Part shown: positions 7,101 to 8,876 of the stretch, one piece after another
Layout of the letters: each line of letters begins with the position of its first letter
Numbering within the stretch: position 1 is the stretch's first letter
Origin: Pseudomonadota bacterium
GTDB taxonomy: Bacteria > Myxococcota > Bradymonadia > UBA4248
Direction: 5' to 3'
Assembly (NCBI GenBank): GCA_017613855.1
Contig: JAGACY010000220.1
Coordinates: 1-8,876 of the forward strand
Length of the DNA: 8,876 nt
Notes under the pieces: generated by a model
The model's input: the letters and a program-made list of their open reading frames with translations, nothing else
The model's database searches: none
Told to the model about the DNA's origin: nothing
Position numbers and translations under genes: made by a program

Positions 7101-7969
7101 AGCCGCAGCAAGCTCAACCCGCACCACAGCCAAATACGAAGTCTGCCAATCAGCAGGCTGCTGCAAACACAGCACAAACCAAAACGGCTCAGCCGGAACC
7201 AGCAGCCCAGCCCAACAAAGCACCCTCCAATACACGTCCTTCCGATTCCGAGTGGGCGCTCAGACTCATCGATCCTGCAGAGCCTCCTTCGGCAGCAAAG
7301 CCAATGCCCCAACCGTCCAATCAGAATGCAAATACACCTGAGCAGAAGACGAACTCAGCCGGTGAAGCAACTGCACAGGCGACTGGCAGCAATAAAGGCA
7401 AACGCATCAGCCTCGATGATGATGACGACGATGCTCAGCCTGCCAAACCCATTATTATTGATGCTGACAAAACGACAGCAAATGCAAAGGCAAACGAAAA
7501 AGCTGGTGACAAAGCTGCAAACACCGCTAAAGCCCCCGAAACTGCCAAAGCCGCAGATGCTGGTAAAGCTGGTGATTCTGCAAAAGCAAATAATGCAAAA
7601 GCGGCGGATACTGCAAAAGCTGCACCTTCTGGTGCATCTGCCGATTCGCTCCTCAAAGAAGCCAATGCAGCTCTCGCCAAAAAAGATTTTGCAACGGCTA
7701 CTGAACTCCTGACACAGGCAACAAAACAAGATCCTAAGAATGCCATGGCATGGTACCGACTCGCTCAGGTCAGCGAAAAACAAGGTAAAGTATCCGCAGC
7801 TTGTACTTACGCCGAAAAATCCTGCGCAATTTCAAAGAAAGTAACATGCTATAATTATCTCGGGTCACTCAGAGAAAAAGCCGGTATGCACAGTGAAGCA
7901 CAGGATGCTTACAGAAAAGCACTTGAAATCGATCCCAATGATCCAACTGCAAAATCAAAATTGAATTAA
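4109..7969 (+). CDS. Zinc-ribbon / pseudokinase / single-TM / TPR envelope protein
   Basis: The protein has 1286 residues and starts at GTG, with GAGGA 5 nt upstream. In order: a zinc-ribbon-like head (C4, C7, C18, H21); a protein-kinase fold at about 40-297; a long polar, likely disordered linker with three 11-residue repeats (474-506) and a basic patch near 573; a TM helix (695-715); a helical region (about 720-890); a Pro/Gln/Ala-rich stretch; an Asp run (1103-1108); a Lys/Ala-rich stretch; and about three TPR units (1180-1278). In the kinase fold the G-loop (GHDGLGDV, 49-56), DIG (181-183, for DFG), APE (212-214) and SDVYSCG (225-231) are present. However, the beta-3 Lys is Arg69, and HRD is NGN (161-163), so the catalytic Asp is Asn163. 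It is therefore probably catalytically dead and a binding or scaffold module. The kinase should face the cytoplasm and the TPR end the periplasm. Partners are unknown. Confidence 0.9.
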   Translation: MKACQICLSTFEDSVRFCPFHGTELKPLPDRQFLPGETVCGYYLQKIIGHDGLGDVYRATRSGNTYRLRLYSDALLCDSGRVSRLHEILEKSTQISGGGVPIVDFDWFDDGALYSAHPFIPGHSFQDILNLDVTLSEFHVAELLFQLLRAVKDIHGQRLINGNIALSNIILDNSGRIRMHDIGLWDIFRGDHFSELRDDHPEVFEDIVDLMAPEVARGDQPQAHSDVYSCGAAAYCLLTHQAGIGSVSDRLAKHLSGETQDIRVTNPRVRISDDFADLLLSSTLGSSGVRFQTTRAFMTALLSIHTELDESCDSLSLELLDLLADSSERPDHQGKQHSAFTNFPDNQWQDSQRAEIESTRKGIDPGRTVVEKASWADLAELVGDNLETTALTDIMERAVTTEMDPFEASPTQEMPKALFSADAARQSNDSNPFADILETISAIDASKKEDIPFPGLRFGSDDSSAQDKSKAVQDSQEKSKDTAKDSQEKSKDTAKDSQEKSKDTAKEAAPEKTKDSKSKDLDDKKSDASQAPQRSTSSEELAALPHKRINRKKPEDSEDNTLKSGDVVAVTDRMQMRRIKRKNRRRDFEPQNEVITAEVPVESMADPAAKPEFSNLPTLTSTHGYMLEEGEESDIKPITVNAAEPGEITAAIPIESLKATTEETAESEEDEDNDDAMDWFGDEEPKPTRHSNKKMILVAVIAICLLGAACVVVALEKFGGDTSAPKTAELNADSLAQIQKFHDALEKATPESRKEADTILNGLRKMDIGREEIKKLRTEYADALQNQAKALRANLKKSEAIPNPFDFSRSEMDAAYISCTSAIDAALPDAEDQKQQCETARQSALDAAQAKAETEASKQRPELQKQFDGWNELNEIYAGLQKQQQFNPIPNLGESIEESSSEKNAYQSRLNQIPDKNTAVALAPAQPQNEDVAEVPANAPDNQAALQGEGLAQETQPEPPAPQEPQNPQEVPPVQEPQVAQAAPVQAAPVQPAPTPAQPQQAQPAPQPNTKSANQQAAANTAQTKTAQPEPAAQPNKAPSNTRPSDSEWALRLIDPAEPPSAAKPMPQPSNQNANTPEQKTNSAGEATAQATGSNKGKRISLDDDDDDAQPAKPIIIDADKTTANAKANEKAGDKAANTAKAPETAKAADAGKAGDSAKANNAKAADTAKAAPSGASADSLLKEANAALAKKDFATATELLTQATKQDPKNAMAWYRLAQVSEKQGKVSAACTYAEKSCAISKKVTCYNYLGSLREKAGMHSEAQDAYRKALEIDPNDPTAKSKLN
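5528..5626 (+). repeat. 33-bp in-frame tandem repeat, three copies
   Basis: The units at 5528-5560, 5561-5593 and 5594-5626 each encode DSQEKSKDTAK. They are identical except for one silent change (AGT to AGC) in the third. A partial, more diverged unit (DKSKAVQ) precedes them. The repeat lies in the cytoplasmic linker between kinase fold and TM helix and probably varies in copy number between strains. Confidence 0.93.
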
Positions 7970-7982
7970 TACAATATTTCTC

Positions 7983-8010
7983 GGCCTCGCCTGGCGAGGC
8001 CCTTTATTTA
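7983..8010 (+). terminator. Intrinsic terminator after the pseudokinase gene
   Basis: GGCCTCGCC-T-GGCGAGGCC is a perfect inverted repeat (in practice a 7-bp stem with a 5-nt loop), followed by CTTTATTTA. It starts 13 nt after the TAA stop codon of the pseudokinase gene. It separates that gene from the lipoprotein gene at 8019, which is therefore likely to be expressed by read-through or from its own promoter. Confidence 0.85.
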
Positions 8011-8018
8011 TAAGTTCA

Positions 8019-8654
8019 ATGAAAACAAGACTTTTCATACTGCTCGTCCTGGCGATTATCTTCTTGTCTGCTTGTTCCGATAAGAAACAATCTACTCAGG
8101 GAATAGATATTACCGATGCTGCAGATACCTGGCGATACACAACACCCGAAGGGACGCTGCAGAATACGGATATCTCAAAGAACGTTGATATCCGATTAAC
8201 CAATCGTTTCCCCGTATGGCGGGATTCCATCGGAGCTGCGGTCGATATTTCCATAAAAAATATATCCAAATCACATCTCGGTGCACGAGGATTAGCTCAC
8301 TTAATTGTATATACTTTTGACACAAAAGAGCCCATTTATTGGTCGAATATCGACATTGCCCTCGGCGCACCCGCAGATCCCGGTATTATGAGCGTGCTCT
8401 CTCTTCCGGTTGGTGCATCTAAAGATTTTAGTGTTGCTTTGCTCGAAAGTACATGGGAATCCATTCAATCACAAGCATGGCCGGATAAACCATTTTATAT
8501 GCTCATTCCTACCGGAAAATATCTCATGCGCTTCGAATTTGAACTCTATGATGAGTCCGACAAACCACTCGGGACACTCCTGTCAAATTTCATCCGCTTT
8601 ACAACTGTACTTTCTTCCCCAGAAACCATCATTCCTCAGGGTGAACAGAAATGA
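8019..8654 (+). CDS. Small lipoprotein of unknown family
   Basis: The protein has 211 residues. The N-terminus is a lipoprotein signal peptide: MKTR, a hydrophobic run, then lipobox LSAC with lipidated Cys19. The mature part begins SDKKQSTQ and has no further cysteine. It alternates short hydrophobic strands (VDIRLTN, AAVDISIKNIS, LAHLIVYTFD, YLMRFEFELYD), which suggests an all-beta, perhaps immunoglobulin-like fold; this is inference from pattern only. I do not recognise the family. The ATG has no clear Shine-Dalgarno sequence, as the 17 nt between the terminator and the ATG are AT-rich. Its stop codon overlaps the next start (ATGA), so the two genes are probably translationally coupled and their products may act together at the envelope. 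Confidence 0.85.
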   Translation: MKTRLFILLVLAIIFLSACSDKKQSTQGIDITDAADTWRYTTPEGTLQNTDISKNVDIRLTNRFPVWRDSIGAAVDISIKNISKSHLGARGLAHLIVYTFDTKEPIYWSNIDIALGAPADPGIMSVLSLPVGASKDFSVALLESTWESIQSQAWPDKPFYMLIPTGKYLMRFEFELYDESDKPLGTLLSNFIRFTTVLSSPETIIPQGEQK

Positions 8655-8876
8655 AATCCTTACATATTTTTCAATATATACTCATTGCAGTATTGATGAT
8701 ATTGGCTAATCAAGCATTAGCACGTGATAAAGTCGAGTGTTCTATCTCCATCGAATACCTTAATAAAAACGAGATTTCGAAATCTCGCAATAACTCTCAG
8801 CAAGATGCGCTAGTGGATGCTATCCAGAAAGGATGCCTCAATATTTGCAGTAGCGAAGATATTAAAAGCGATTGCC
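8651..8876 (+). CDS. Secreted Cys-containing protein, 3' end outside the window
   Basis: The frame opens at the ATG of an ATGA overlap with the preceding lipoprotein gene and stays open for 75 codons to the window end. The first 24 residues form a Sec signal peptide (MKSLHI, hydrophobic core, then ANQALA before RDK), with a likely signal peptidase I cut after ALA. No lipobox is present. The visible mature part contains cysteines in VEC, GC, NIC and DC, and a helical stretch QQDALVDAIQKGCLNIC. Secretion and the cysteines fit a disulfide-bonded envelope protein. AGGGTGA, about 9 nt before the start, may serve as ribosome site. The family is not recognisable from this fragment. Confidence 0.8.
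   Translation, partial: MKSLHIFQYILIAVLMILANQALARDKVECSISIEYLNKNEISKSRNNSQQDALVDAIQKGCLNICSSEDIKSDC

Noticed and set aside
6921..7712. 263-codon plus-strand frame inside the pseudokinase gene
   Set aside because: It is an alternate frame of the low-complexity Pro/Gln/Ala and Lys/Ala region. It has no start context and an implausible composition.

Overview
The window reads as a bacterial chromosome segment of medium GC content. I think it comes from a Myxococcota/Bradymonadia-like (former deltaproteobacterial) lineage. That assignment is inference from gene style only: a zinc-ribbon plus protein-kinase-fold plus single-TM plus TPR protein, and a lipoprotein with many Cys-bracketed DNDxDG repeats. 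No marker gene settles the taxonomy.

Layout. (1) Positions 1-371, minus strand: a tRNA cluster, read as Ser(GCU) followed by three tandem Arg(ACG) copies, the last cut by the window edge. (2) Positions 372-639: non-coding and dense in hairpins, including a good minus-strand intrinsic terminator at 475-496 and a long inverted repeat at 593-628. (3) Positions 640-3747, minus strand: one large lipoprotein with ten acidic Cys-rich repeats followed by a GLUG-like beta-helix domain. (4) Positions 3748-4108: a divergent intergenic region with two abutting hairpins, one of which matches a hairpin in the region before the tRNAs. (5) Positions 4109-7969, plus strand: a 1286-residue membrane protein with an N-terminal zinc ribbon, a kinase fold lacking key catalytic residues (a pseudokinase), a disordered linker, one TM helix, a long low-complexity outer stalk and a C-terminal TPR domain. 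It ends in a strong terminator at 7983-8010. (6) Positions 8019-8654, plus: a small lipoprotein of unknown family. (7) Positions 8651-8876, plus: the start of a secreted protein that overlaps the previous gene by ATGA and runs off the window.

All four protein genes act at the cell envelope: two are lipoproteins, one is secreted and one spans the membrane. The last two are translationally coupled. The pseudokinase and the large lipoprotein are divergently transcribed from a shared intergenic region, so a functional link is possible but not shown. The most interesting points are the degenerate kinase in an envelope-spanning scaffold, the paired cysteine loss in repeat 9 of the lipoprotein, the shared hairpin element on both sides of the lipoprotein gene, and the tandem tRNA-Arg array with one T-stem-defective copy.
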